A stretch of 64,000 bases of DNA from Nocardioides sp. Soil774 (GTDB taxonomy: Bacteria; Actinomycetota; Actinomycetes; Propionibacteriales; Nocardioidaceae): NCBI RefSeq assembly GCF_001428125.1, contig NZ_LMSM01000007.1, forward strand, positions 34,840-98,839, given 5' to 3'. Shown here piece after piece: positions 7,313-16,165 of this stretch (its first letter is position 1; each line of letters starts with the position of its first letter). The position numbers were made by a program, and so were the translations under genes. Under the pieces are notes generated by a model. It was given only the letters and a program-made list of their open reading frames with translations. It ran no database searches and was not told the origin of the DNA.

Positions 7313-8544
7313 GTGATCAGTCCGAGCAGAGACGACGCCGGCACGGCCCGCGCCCTGGCGCGTACGACGTCGCGCACCACCGCCTGGTCGTCGCTCACCA
7401 CCACCACGACCCGCCCCGGCGGCTCGGCCGCCACCAGCTGGCGGATGACGTCGTCGGCGATGACCCCCTCGGGGCTGAACACGACGCGTACGCCGCGGGG
7501 CGCCGGCATCGCCGTGCGGGTGGTGGACTCGGCGGCGTCGAAGACCACGGTGGTCTCGGCCCCGGACCGCGCCACGACCGGGCCGAGCGCGGCGACGAGG
7601 CGGCTGCGCTGGGCCTCGAGGCTGGCCGAGGGCCAGGTCGACTTGGTGACGTTGTAGCCGTCGACGATGAGGCGCGCCCGCGGCAGGGCGAGGGTCTGCT
7701 CCAGGAGCGCCGCGCTGGCCGGGGCACTCGAGGTGGGCACCTCGGTGGTCGCCAGAGCCGACTCGACGGCGTCGCCGGGCGATCCGGACACCGCGGGCAG
7801 CCCCAGCTCGCGGCGCAGGCCGGTCGCCGACTCCACCACCGCGTCGAGCAGCAGCCGGGCCCGGATGCTGGCGGCGTCGCGGTCTGACCTGGTGTCGCGG
7901 CGCGTGGCGGCGAGGGCTGCCTCGGACTCCTCGAGCTGGGCACGCAGACGACGTACGTCGGCCTCCGCAGCCGTCGTGGCCGCCGCAGCGGCAGCCACGG
8001 CCCTGTCGCGCTCGGCGTGCGCGGCGTCGCGCTCCTCCTGCGCGCCGCGGAGCACCCCGCGCGCCTCGCCGAGACGCTGGCGCAGCACCTTGTGGTCGGC
8101 GCGGGCCCGCTCGAGCTCGTCGCGGTGCTCCGACCTGGTCGCGGCCAGCTCGGCCTGCAGCGCCGCCACCTGCGCGGCCAGGCGGCCGAGCTCGGCGCGG
8201 TCCTGATCCTCGCGGGCGTGGTCGTCGCCCAGCGTCGCGGCGGCGTCCTCGACCACCGACTCCCACCCGTCCTCGCGCGCGAGCCAGGCGCGTGCGGCGA
8301 GCTCCAGGGGCTCGTCGGAGGCCGCCGGCAGCGCGGCGACCTGGACCGCGGCGTGCCGGCGGAACTCGTCGTCGTCGAGCGCGTCCCAGATCGCTGTGCC
8401 GCCGAGCCGCGCACGGCGCGCCGGGGCGAAGCCGGCGATCTTGCGGAGCGGGGCCGGGACCGGGGTGATCGACGGCAGGACGGCCGAGACCAGCGCCACC
8501 ACGCGCAGGCGCAGGCGCTCCGGCAGGGGTGCCGGGTCGGTCAC
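7309..8544 (-). CDS. NYN domain (YacP-like) protein with central coiled coil
   Basis: The 411-aa protein has a helical N-terminal region (1-130), a charged Ala/Glu/Arg coiled coil (about 130-230) and a C-terminal NYN/PIN-like domain starting at RLIVDGYNVTKSTWP. The conserved acidic residues are present (VDGYN, VVFDAAES, VVSDDQAV). The domain family contains RNA-cleaving nucleases, and YacP of Bacillus takes part in RNA decay. The GTG start is at 8544; the stop overlaps the next gene by 4 bp. Confidence 0.8.
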   Translation of the reverse strand: MTDPAPLPERLRLRVVALVSAVLPSITPVPAPLRKIAGFAPARRARLGGTAIWDALDDDEFRRHAAVQVAALPAASDEPLELAARAWLAREDGWESVVEDAAATLGDDHAREDQDRAELGRLAAQVAALQAELAATRSEHRDELERARADHKVLRQRLGEARGVLRGAQEERDAAHAERDRAVAAAAAATTAAEADVRRLRAQLEESEAALAATRRDTRSDRDAASIRARLLLDAVVESATGLRRELGLPAVSGSPGDAVESALATTEVPTSSAPASAALLEQTLALPRARLIVDGYNVTKSTWPSASLEAQRSRLVAALGPVVARSGAETTVVFDAAESTTRTAMPAPRGVRVVFSPEGVIADDVIRQLVAAEPPGRVVVVVSDDQAVVRDVVRARARAVPASSLLGLIT

Positions 8545-8565
8545 GGACGTCCGGTCATCGTGCGC

Positions 8566-8841
8566 TCACCCGGCAGCCGGGTCCGACGCGGTGTCCGCGG
8601 AGGCCCGGTCGACGCCCTCGATGGCGTCCGCGCGTCCGCACCAACGGCACGTGACGGCCTCGACGGTCTCCGAGCGCACCGTCTCCTCCTCGACTTGGAC
8701 CTCGCCTGCGAGGTCGAAGTGCCAGTACTCGGTCGTGCGCCGCGTGCGGGTGACGTCGAAGCGGGTGAGGTTGCCGCAGCCGGCGCAGCGCCACCGCTCG
8801 GTGTCGGCGGGAACGCGGAAGTCAGCGGTCTGGTCGGGCAC
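8566..8841 (-). CDS. Small zinc-ribbon protein (91 aa)
   Basis: Two Cys pairs, CAGC and CRWC, about 40 residues apart form a likely zinc ribbon, with a Phe/Asp/Arg-rich middle. GTG at 8841 is chosen because AGGAGC precedes it; an in-frame ATG at 8904 has no ribosome-binding site. It lies 21 bp before the NYN gene in the same orientation and probably shares its transcript. Function unknown; an RNA- or protein-binding role would fit the neighbour. Confidence 0.7.
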   Translation of the reverse strand: MPDQTADFRVPADTERWRCAGCGNLTRFDVTRTRRTTEYWHFDLAGEVQVEEETVRSETVEAVTCRWCGRADAIEGVDRASADTASDPAAG

Positions 8842-8934
8842 GGGTGCTCCTAGGCGCGGGGGGTCGGGCGCGAGCCAGCGTAGTGCGCGTGCCCTCCCCG
8901 CCATTGTCGGATCCCACGTCTAGCGTCGGCAGAC

Positions 8935-10725
8935 ATGAGCACCACCGCCGAGCGAGCGACGCGCGAGCAGTCCCGATGGGAGGCGCAGCGCAGCTTCGAC
9001 GAGCTGGGTCGGCCGCTGCGCGACCTCACCTTCTGCGTGGTCGACCTGGAGACCACGGGTGGCTCGGCCGCGGCCGGGTCGATGATCACCGAGATCGGTG
9101 CGGTCAAGGTGCGCGGCGGCGAGGTGCTCGGCGAGTTCCAGACGCTGGTCAACCCGCACAGCGAGATCCCGGCCTTCATCGCCGTGCTGACGGGCATCAG
9201 CAACTCGATGGTCCACGACGCGCCGCCGATCGAGTCGGCGCTGCCGGCGTTCCTCGAGTTCGCCGCAGGGTGCGTGCTCGTGGCGCACAACGCGCCGTTC
9301 GACGTCGGGTTCCTCAAGCACTTCGCGCGCGAGCAGGGCCGGCCGTGGCCGAAGTTCGAGGTCCTCGACACCGCCAAGCTGGCCCGCCGGGTGGTCACCC
9401 GCGACGACGCGCCCAACTGCAAGCTGTCGTCGCTCGCGACGCTCTTCAACGCCTCCACCACGCCCAACCACCGCGCGCTCTCCGACGCGCGCGCCACGGT
9501 CGACGTCCTCCACGGCCTCATGGAGCGGCTCGGCGGGCTGGGCGTGCACACGCTCGAGGAGCTCCAGACCTTCTCGGCCCGCGTCACCACCGCCCAGCGC
9601 CGCAAGCGCCACCTCGCCGAGGGCCTCCCCCACGCCCCGGGCGTCTACCTCTTCCGCGACGAGCGGTCCCGGGTGCTCTACGTCGGCACCTCCCGCGACC
9701 TGCGCACCCGCGTGCGCACCTACTTCACCGCCTCCGAGACCCGCACCCGCATGGGCGAGATGGTCGGCCTCGCCACGTCGGTCACCGGGATCGAGTGCGC
9801 CACCCCGCTCGAGGCCGAGGTGCGCGAGCTGCGCCTCATCGCCGAGCACAAGCCGCGCTACAACCGGCGCTCGCGCTTCCCCGAGAAGGTGCACTTCGTC
9901 AAGCTGACCCGAGAGCCCTGGCCACGCCTCTCGCTGGTGCGCACTGTCCTCGACGACGACGCCGACTACCTCGGCCCCTTCTCGTCGCGGAAGACGGCCG
10001 AGAAGTGCCTGTCCGCGCTCCACGAGACCTTCCCCGTGCGCCAGTGCAGCGGGCGCCTGCCCCGCACCCCGAAGGGCACGGCGTGCGTGCTGGCCGAGAT
10101 GGGGCGCTGCCTGTCACCGTGCGACGGCTCCACCGACGAGTCGACCTACGGCGCCCTCGTGCGCCAGCTGCGCGACACGCTGCTGCGCAGCCCGCAGGAG
10201 GTGGTGGAGGCCATCAACGAGCGGATGGGCGCGCTGGCCGAGGCCGAGCGCTTCGAGGAGGCCGGCGTGCACCGCGACCGGCTCGCCACGTTCGTCCGCG
10301 CGGCCGCTCGCACGCAGCGCCTGTCTGCACTCACCCGGTGCGAGGAGATCGTCGCCGCCCGTCGCGAGGACACGGGCCGGTGGTCGGTGCACGTGGTGCG
10401 CCACGGTCGGCTGGCTGCTGCCGGGGTGATCCCCCCCGGGGCCGACGCCCACCACTACGTCCGGGAGCTCTGCGCCAGCGCCGAGACGGTGCGCGGCGCG
10501 CCCGGCCCCGTGCCGGCAGCCACGGCGGAGGAGTCGGAGAAGATCCTGCGCTGGCTGGAGTCGCCAGGTGTGCGGCTCGTCGACGTCGACGGGGAGTGGG
10601 TGTGCCCGCTGGGTGGCGCGGCGCGGCACCTTGCCCTCTACGACGCGGTCAACCAGTCACGGCTGTCGCTGGTGCCCTTCGACGAGCACCGGCTGCCGTC
10701 GACGGTGCACCGGCCGGCCCGATAG
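8935..10725 (+). CDS. DEDDh 3'-5' exonuclease fused to GIY-YIG (Cho/UvrC-like) nuclease
   Basis: The 596-aa protein has a DnaQ-type exonuclease domain at about residues 30-195, with VVDLETTGG (Asp37, Glu39), HNAPFDVGF and HRALSDARATVD giving the DEDDh set. A GIY-YIG domain follows from about 230 (APGVYLFRDE, VLYVGTSRDLRTRVRTYF) with UvrC-like sequence to about 420. It lacks the UvrC RNase H-like and HhH parts. This bifunctional arrangement is known in actinobacteria and is thought to act in DNA repair. TAGCGT at 8921-8926 lies 8 nt before the ATG, so the mRNA may be almost leaderless. Confidence 0.88.
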   Translation: MSTTAERATREQSRWEAQRSFDELGRPLRDLTFCVVDLETTGGSAAAGSMITEIGAVKVRGGEVLGEFQTLVNPHSEIPAFIAVLTGISNSMVHDAPPIESALPAFLEFAAGCVLVAHNAPFDVGFLKHFAREQGRPWPKFEVLDTAKLARRVVTRDDAPNCKLSSLATLFNASTTPNHRALSDARATVDVLHGLMERLGGLGVHTLEELQTFSARVTTAQRRKRHLAEGLPHAPGVYLFRDERSRVLYVGTSRDLRTRVRTYFTASETRTRMGEMVGLATSVTGIECATPLEAEVRELRLIAEHKPRYNRRSRFPEKVHFVKLTREPWPRLSLVRTVLDDDADYLGPFSSRKTAEKCLSALHETFPVRQCSGRLPRTPKGTACVLAEMGRCLSPCDGSTDESTYGALVRQLRDTLLRSPQEVVEAINERMGALAEAERFEEAGVHRDRLATFVRAAARTQRLSALTRCEEIVAARREDTGRWSVHVVRHGRLAAAGVIPPGADAHHYVRELCASAETVRGAPGPVPAATAEESEKILRWLESPGVRLVDVDGEWVCPLGGAARHLALYDAVNQSRLSLVPFDEHRLPSTVHRPAR

Positions 10726-10764
10726 GCCGCTGACCGAGGAGCGCTCAGCGCCCGTCACGAGACC

Positions 10765-11043
10765 TCAATCGAGCCCGATGCTGAACGCCGACTCCAGGTC
10801 GTGCTTCGAATAGGTCCGGAACGCGATGTGCGTCTCGGTCTCGGTGACGCCCTCGACCTTGTTGAGCCGGTCGGCCACCACCGCAGCCACGTCCTCGTGC
10901 TCCCTCACCCGCACGAGGGCGATCAGGTCGATCTGGCCGGTCACCGAGTAGACCTCGCTCACGCCGTCGAGCGAGGCGATCGCCTCGGCGACCTCGGGGA
11001 TGCGGGCGACGTCGGCCTTCACGAACACGATGGCGGTGATCAT
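10765..11043 (-). CDS. Stand-alone Lrp/AsnC ligand-binding (RAM) domain protein
   Basis: The 92-aa protein corresponds only to the alpha-beta effector domain of Lrp/AsnC regulators: ITAIVFVKAD at the start, VYSVTGQIDLIALVRV in the middle and an IAFRTYS-type end. The DNA-binding helix-turn-helix is absent. Such proteins bind amino acids or pair with full-length regulators. The ATG at 11043 follows TACGGT (11050-11055) by 6 nt, so the transcript is probably leaderless. An ATG at 11109 would add 22 unrelated residues. In several actinobacteria this gene lies near trpD and the oxidase genes, as here. Confidence 0.85.
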   Translation of the reverse strand: MITAIVFVKADVARIPEVAEAIASLDGVSEVYSVTGQIDLIALVRVREHEDVAAVVADRLNKVEGVTETETHIAFRTYSKHDLESAFSIGLD

Positions 11044-11101
11044 GGGTTCACCGTAGCGACAGGTGCCAGCTGCGGGGTCGAGGACCAACCAGATGTTCCC
11101 G

Positions 11102-11119
11102 GTAGTCACTTGTGACTAG
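11102..11119. promoter_or_regulatory. Palindrome related to the flp upstream motif
   Basis: GTAGTCACTTGTGACTAG has perfect 7-bp arms (TAGTCAC and GTGACTA) around TT. It matches the flp motif at 166-183 and 477-494 at 15 of 18 positions. It is 84 bp before the start of the large secreted protein gene and 59 bp upstream of the Lrp-domain gene on the other strand. Confidence 0.5.
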
Positions 11120-11202
11120 CGCGGGCCATTTCGCCGCATCATCCCCCACAGGCCCCTAGCGTGATGCGGTCTGAGTCACACCATCGAGGGGGACCTTCCG
11201 GG

Positions 11203-14106
11203 ATGTCACACACCACCACATCGCGCCGCAGGCGCTCGCGCGTCGCCTCGGCTGCTGCCCTGGCCGTTCTCGTCACGACGACGATGGGTGCCTTCTCGTC
11301 GTCGGCATCGGCGGCCGTCGGAGCCCCCGGCTCTCTAACGGTCGCGACGGCCAACAGCTCGACCCCCGTTCTCTCGTGGTCACGTCCTGGCGGGGTGACC
11401 GAGTTCAACATCCAGATCGACAACGACGCGTCGTTCTCATCGACCGAGATCAACGAGACCACGAAGAACACTCGGTTCGTCCCACAGAAGAACCTGTCCC
11501 GAGGCACGCAGTACTGGCGCGTCCGCTCCACGAAGGACGGGCAGTCCTCATCGTGGGCATCGGGCAATTTCGACGTCGCCCCGGTCACCGTCCCGATCCC
11601 TACGGCTCCCGCCGACGGTGCGGTGCTCCCCCAGCCCGACAGCCCGCCGCTCCTGCGCTGGCAGACCAGTCGCGGCGCCACGTCCTACACCGTAGAGGTG
11701 GACGGCGACGCCGACTTCATCGGCGCCAAGAGCTGGACGACCAAGACCACGTCGATCGCCGTCCCCGACGCCCTGCCGGCCGGCGACTACTTCTGGCGGG
11801 TGACGGCCTCGCTGGAAGGTGGCTTCAACAGCCTCCCCTCGCCGACGAGGAGCTTCGTCCTCGGCGCACTCTCCTCTCCCAAGCTCAGCTATCCGGTCGA
11901 CGACATCAACCAGGCTGTCGAGGACGTCGTGTTCGACTGGGAGCCCGTCGCCGGAGCGGTCACCTACGACCTCCAGGTCGCGACGGACTCGACCTTCAAC
12001 AACTTCGCCTTGAAGGCAGAGAACCTCTACGGGTCGCGCTACAGCCCGCCCACGACCCTCTACAACGACCAATTCTGGTGGCGGGTCCGTGCCGTCGACC
12101 TGGCTGGCCAGCCGACCGGCTGGTCCACAGCTCGCTTCAGCTTCAAGCGCCAATGGCTCGACACCCCCCTCGCCACGTGGCCCCTCGGCAACGAGCTGAC
12201 CCCCGACGCATCGGTGCTCGACAGCGACGGCGAGAAGGTGTTCTACGAGTGGACTCCGGTCCAGCACGCGAGTCGCTATCTCCTCCAGGTGTCCACCGAC
12301 CCGAACTTCTCACCCTCGTACACGAGGTCCTGCCTCACCGCGAGCACGTCGTTCGCCCCTCGCTCCACGTCCTTCCAGGACGGGACCTGTGGCATCGCGC
12401 CGGGTACGGTGCACTACTGGCGGGTGAGCGGCATCGATGACCCGTACCCCTCCGGTGGCGTGCCGGGTATCTGGTCCACACCCCAGAAGGTGTCGTGGGG
12501 ACCGCGTGCCCCCGTGGGCGTCTTCTCCGGGTTCTCGGTGGTCACTGGGCTTCGCGGTGCCATGACCGCCACTGGCGCGTCGTCTGGGTCAGCCGGCTGC
12601 GGCGATGCCAGCTGCGGCGTCCTGTCGGCGACTCCCGTCCTGACCTGGAATCGCCAACCCGGAATCGACTACTACAAGGTCGTGATCGGCATCGACGAGA
12701 ACTTCACCTTCTCACCGCTTCCCGACGTCGAGCGCTATCGGACGACGAATCACTTCTTCTCGCTGAAGGACGGCGACGAGAAGCTCACGCTCCCGGAGAG
12801 CGAAGCCGGGCTGCCGTACTTCTGGTACGTCATCCCCTGCCGCAGCGACAACACCTGTGGGCCGAGCCCCATCAAGCGAAACCCGCCGCTCCCGGGTTCA
12901 CACAGCTTCCTCAAGGTGAGTCCCCCTATCGTCGGCCTCGTCTCCTCCGACCCCGGTGGCTCTGACATCACGTTCAGCTGGCAGGACTACTTCGATACCA
13001 ACTCCGGGTCCGCGGGGTGGGCGTACAGCCAGCCCGGTCAGCAGTCTGCTCGGACCTATCGGATCCAGGTTGACAACGAGCCGAGCTTCGCCGACCCCTT
13101 GCTCGACAACGTCGTGGTGGACCAGGCGACGTACACCGCCGGCGACCGTCTCTATCCCGAGGGCCGCCTGTACTGGCGGGTCCAGGCGGTCGACGCGCAA
13201 GAGCACGGCCTGACCTGGTCGGCGACCGCCGAGCTCGTGAAGGCCAGCCCAACCCTCACGCTCCTCTCCCCAGTCGGCAATGCCGCCGTCGCCGGTGCCG
13301 CCCCGCTGGAGTGGGCACCGCAGGCCTTCGCCAAGTCCTACGAGGTCGAGGTGTACAAGAACAACGACACGGCGTTCTCGCCCGCCAACCGAGTGGTCAA
13401 CGCCCGCGTGGCCAATCCGGCCTACACCCCCACCGACCTCCTGCCCGCTTCGCCCGTGCCCTACGTCTGGCGGGTGCGGCGCATCGACTCCAAGGGCAAC
13501 CAGGGGCCGTGGGCCGCAGCGTCCTTCGTGTCGCGCGGCGCAGCGCCCGAGCTCCTCTCGCCCACCTCGGGCGTGTGGCAGCCCTCCAACGGCGCGTACT
13601 TCACATGGAGCGACGTCCCGGGCGCGACGAGCTTCCAAGTGTCGCTGCGCAGCGGCACGAACAACTCCGTGACGACGACCGTCGCAACGGCGTACGCGCC
13701 CTCGGAGCTGTCGTCGGGCGACTACACCTGGTCGGTCACAGCGCTGGACGCCGCGGGAAAGCCCTTGGGGACGAGCGCAGTCCGCAGCTTCAAGGTCGAC
13801 TCGATCGCGCCCACCCTGACGTCGATGAAGCCGACGGGGAGCGCGAGCCCGAAGTCCGTCTTCGTGGCGACCTTCAGCGAGAAGGTGAAGGGCGTCAGCA
13901 AGAAGACGATGAAGCTCTACCAGAAGGGCAAGAACAAACCCCTCAAGGCGAAGGTCGTCCTCAAGGGCCGCAAGGCGAAGCTCAAGCCGGCCAAGAAGCT
14001 CAAGAAGGGCAAGACCTACATCGTCAAGCTCAAGCACACCTCGATCCAGGACGTGGCCGGCAACCGACTGGTCAAGCCCGCGAAGTGGAACGTCGTCGTC
14101 AACTGA
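11203..14106 (+). CDS. Large secreted repeat protein with Fn3-like modules and SbsA Ig-like C-terminus (967 aa)
   Basis: A twin-basic N-terminus and hydrophobic helix form a Sec-type signal peptide ending near SASAA. The mature part contains about eight modules, each recognisable by a late strand of the form YWRVRSTK, FWRVTASL, WWRVRAVD, YWRVSGID, YFWYVIPC, YWRVQAVD, VWRVRRID or YTWSVTALD, typical of fibronectin type III-like beta sandwiches. The last 100 residues look like a bacterial Ig/SbsA domain (IAPTLTSM, VFVATFSEKVKGVS) and are very Lys-rich. No enzyme motif is visible. It may be a surface adhesin or cell-wall-bound protein. The ATG at 11203 has GAGGGGG about 10 nt upstream. Confidence 0.75.
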   Translation: MSHTTTSRRRRSRVASAAALAVLVTTTMGAFSSSASAAVGAPGSLTVATANSSTPVLSWSRPGGVTEFNIQIDNDASFSSTEINETTKNTRFVPQKNLSRGTQYWRVRSTKDGQSSSWASGNFDVAPVTVPIPTAPADGAVLPQPDSPPLLRWQTSRGATSYTVEVDGDADFIGAKSWTTKTTSIAVPDALPAGDYFWRVTASLEGGFNSLPSPTRSFVLGALSSPKLSYPVDDINQAVEDVVFDWEPVAGAVTYDLQVATDSTFNNFALKAENLYGSRYSPPTTLYNDQFWWRVRAVDLAGQPTGWSTARFSFKRQWLDTPLATWPLGNELTPDASVLDSDGEKVFYEWTPVQHASRYLLQVSTDPNFSPSYTRSCLTASTSFAPRSTSFQDGTCGIAPGTVHYWRVSGIDDPYPSGGVPGIWSTPQKVSWGPRAPVGVFSGFSVVTGLRGAMTATGASSGSAGCGDASCGVLSATPVLTWNRQPGIDYYKVVIGIDENFTFSPLPDVERYRTTNHFFSLKDGDEKLTLPESEAGLPYFWYVIPCRSDNTCGPSPIKRNPPLPGSHSFLKVSPPIVGLVSSDPGGSDITFSWQDYFDTNSGSAGWAYSQPGQQSARTYRIQVDNEPSFADPLLDNVVVDQATYTAGDRLYPEGRLYWRVQAVDAQEHGLTWSATAELVKASPTLTLLSPVGNAAVAGAAPLEWAPQAFAKSYEVEVYKNNDTAFSPANRVVNARVANPAYTPTDLLPASPVPYVWRVRRIDSKGNQGPWAAASFVSRGAAPELLSPTSGVWQPSNGAYFTWSDVPGATSFQVSLRSGTNNSVTTTVATAYAPSELSSGDYTWSVTALDAAGKPLGTSAVRSFKVDSIAPTLTSMKPTGSASPKSVFVATFSEKVKGVSKKTMKLYQKGKNKPLKAKVVLKGRKAKLKPAKKLKKGKTYIVKLKHTSIQDVAGNRLVKPAKWNVVVN

Positions 14107-14123
14107 CCGAGTTCGCGGACGTT

Positions 14124-14158
14124 AGGTCACGGCGGGAGATAGTGTCCCGCCGTGACCT
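14124..14158 (+). terminator. Perfect 14-bp hairpin that contains the next gene's start codon
   Basis: Arms 14124-14137 and 14145-14158 are exact reverse complements around the 7-nt loop GATAGTG. It lies 17 nt after the stop of the large secreted protein gene and probably ends its transcript. The loop and right arm hold TAGTGT (14140-14145), then 6 nt, then the GTG start at 14152, so a leaderless promoter is embedded in the terminator. Confidence 0.7.
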
Positions 14159-14781
14159 GGCTCGCTGACCACTGGCTCGACCTCCTCGGGTGGGGTGGGA
14201 GTGCCCTCCTCGTCTACTCGCTGCTACAGGCCAGCGTGCTCCGATTGCGCATCCTCAACGCGATCGCGTGCGTGATCCTCATCGTCTTCAACTGGGTACT
14301 CGGCGTGTGGCCCATGGTCGGCATGAACGTCGTCCTGGTGGCGATCAACGCGTGGTTCATCGCCCGGCTCGGACGTGACCGCCACGACCAGACGGCGTTC
14401 GAGGTGCTCGAGGTGGCCCCCTCCGACGAGTACCTGCGCCACACCCTGCGGGTCCATGGGGCCGACATCCTCAAGTTCAACCCCACCTTCGTGCACGACC
14501 CCTCCTCCGACGAGGACGCCTTCCTGGTGCAGCGCGGCGACGAGACGGTCGGGGTGGTGTTGCTGCACACCGAGGGCGACACCGCGCACGTGCTGCTGGA
14601 CTACGTCACGCCGCGTTATCGCGACTTCTCCCCCGGTGAGTTCGTCTGGCGTCGCAGCAAGCTGCTCAGCGATCGGGGTATCCGGCACGTAGTTACCTCG
14701 CCCGGCATGGTGGGCGCCTACTACGGCCGGCTGGGATTCGTGAGGAGCGGCGACTCGTGGCGCCTGAAGGTCACCTCGTGA
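14152..14781 (+). CDS. YgjV-like membrane domain fused to a GNAT-like domain
   Basis: Residues 1-75 form three hydrophobic helices (LLGWGGSALLVYSLLQ, then LNAIACVILIVFNWVLGVWP and a third), resembling the YgjV/Imp family. Residues 80-209 look like a GCN5-related N-acetyltransferase fold: DEDAFLVQRGDETVGVVLL, a central acidic strand, and MVGAYYGRLGFVRSG at the end, where GNATs carry a Tyr-Lys/Arg-Leu-Gly-Phe motif. The acetyl-CoA loop is not clearly conserved, so activity is uncertain. Its stop overlaps the next gene's GTG by 4 bp (GTGA). Confidence 0.7.
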   Translation: MTWLADHWLDLLGWGGSALLVYSLLQASVLRLRILNAIACVILIVFNWVLGVWPMVGMNVVLVAINAWFIARLGRDRHDQTAFEVLEVAPSDEYLRHTLRVHGADILKFNPTFVHDPSSDEDAFLVQRGDETVGVVLLHTEGDTAHVLLDYVTPRYRDFSPGEFVWRRSKLLSDRGIRHVVTSPGMVGAYYGRLGFVRSGDSWRLKVTS

Positions 14782-16154
14782 CGATCGTCGTTCGCCGGGT
14801 AATGCCCCTCATCGCCCTGGCCGTCGTGCTGGCTGCGTGCATCCGCAGGATCAGGGTTGACAGCGCGAGCTCCGACATGTGGTTCCACCTGCGCATGGGG
14901 GACGAGTTCCTGGCAGGTTGGTCGGTCGCACGCCCCGGGCACCTGGGTACGTTCGACTCCGCTGACTGGGTTCCGACGCAGTGGCTCTCACAGATGGCGA
15001 TGGCGGCGACCGAGCACCACTTCGGAGTCGCCGGCGTGATCTGGCTGGCTGGCGCGATCCACGTCACGATCATCCTCCTGGTCTACGTGCTGTGCAGAGG
15101 AGAGGCAGCCCCTCTCCCGGCCGCGTTGACCGCCGGGATGTCGTTCCTCGCGCTCAGCTATGGCCTCTCCCCCCGCCCACAGGTCATGAGCTACCTGTTC
15201 GTGGTCGTCATCGTCTTCGCGTGGCTGGCCACCGAGAAAGACGGCAAGCCCCGCTGGTGGCTGGTAGCGCTCGCGTGGGTCTGGGCACCCATCCACGGGA
15301 TGTGGCCTCTCGCCTTCATCATCGGCACTGTCTGCGTCGTCGGCATCGCCCTCAACCGGACGTTCGACCGCAGCCAGCTGTCGCGACTGGCGATGATCCC
15401 GGTGCTGTCGGCCGTCGTGCCGTTGCTGACCCCGGCAGGCGTCCACCTCTACAGCGCCGTGCTGCTCGTGGGCGGGCGCTCGGAGTACTTCGACGAGTGG
15501 GGGCCGACCGACTTCCACGAGCCCGCCGCCATCGCCCTCGCCGTCATGCTCGTGGTCGTCGTGGTCTTCGCCGTCCGGCGTCGACAGTCCTGGCTCTTCG
15601 TGCTGCTTCTGCTGACCGCGGCGGGATGGGCCGTGTACGCCAGCAGGACCACGCCCGTCGCGGCCGCGATCGCTGCGCCCCTGGTCGCACGCGCCCTGCA
15701 GTCGGTCATCCCGCAAACCGGCCCGATGGGACCGATCGAGCGGACATCGGTCGCCGCACTGGGCGTGGCGTCGCTCGTTGCCCTGACCGTGGTCGCCGGC
15801 GTTCGCGCCGACGACCAGGTCGTCCCGGGCTGGACGGACAAGCGGCTGGACGCACTCCCTGCGGGCGCGCGCGTCCTTGACGACTGGACGTCGGGACCGT
15901 ACTACCTGTGGAAGCACCCCGATCTCAGCCTGGTCATGCACGGCTACGGCGACGTGTTCACCGACGATGAGATCGAACGCAACCGGGACATCATGCGGCT
16001 GTCGCCGGGCTGGGACGACCTCGTCGCGGACCTGGACGCAGAAGCCGCACTCATCACCACCGACTCCTCTCTGGGATACGCACTTGCGCACGACGATCGC
16101 TGGACCGTCGTCCAGGACGACGAGGACTTCGTGTTCCTCGTGCCGAGCAGCTGA
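14778..16154 (+). CDS. Multi-spanning membrane protein, GT-C-like (paralogue of 5936-7312)
   Basis: The 458-aa protein has about eleven predicted helices. After helix 1 it has the loop DMWFHLRMGDEFLAGW followed by DWVPTQWLSQM, which corresponds in position to the loop of the protein at 5936-7312, and the two have the same length. The C-terminal 110 residues form an extracytoplasmic domain with LDDWTSGPYYLWKHPDL and a final DDEDFVFLV. It is coupled to the YgjV-GNAT gene by a 4-bp overlap. A role in transferring sugar from a polyprenyl donor is possible but not shown. Confidence 0.65.
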   Translation: MTIVVRRVMPLIALAVVLAACIRRIRVDSASSDMWFHLRMGDEFLAGWSVARPGHLGTFDSADWVPTQWLSQMAMAATEHHFGVAGVIWLAGAIHVTIILLVYVLCRGEAAPLPAALTAGMSFLALSYGLSPRPQVMSYLFVVVIVFAWLATEKDGKPRWWLVALAWVWAPIHGMWPLAFIIGTVCVVGIALNRTFDRSQLSRLAMIPVLSAVVPLLTPAGVHLYSAVLLVGGRSEYFDEWGPTDFHEPAAIALAVMLVVVVVFAVRRRQSWLFVLLLLTAAGWAVYASRTTPVAAAIAAPLVARALQSVIPQTGPMGPIERTSVAALGVASLVALTVVAGVRADDQVVPGWTDKRLDALPAGARVLDDWTSGPYYLWKHPDLSLVMHGYGDVFTDDEIERNRDIMRLSPGWDDLVADLDAEAALITTDSSLGYALAHDDRWTVVQDDEDFVFLVPSS

Positions 16155-16165
16155 CCCCCAGCGCC

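Noticed and set aside
5936..8266. A 776-codon minus-strand frame joining the GT-C-like protein with Arg/Gly-rich sequence upstream
   Set aside because: The first 318 codons are an out-of-frame shadow of the NYN gene. The true start is the GTG at 7312 overlapping the NYN stop.
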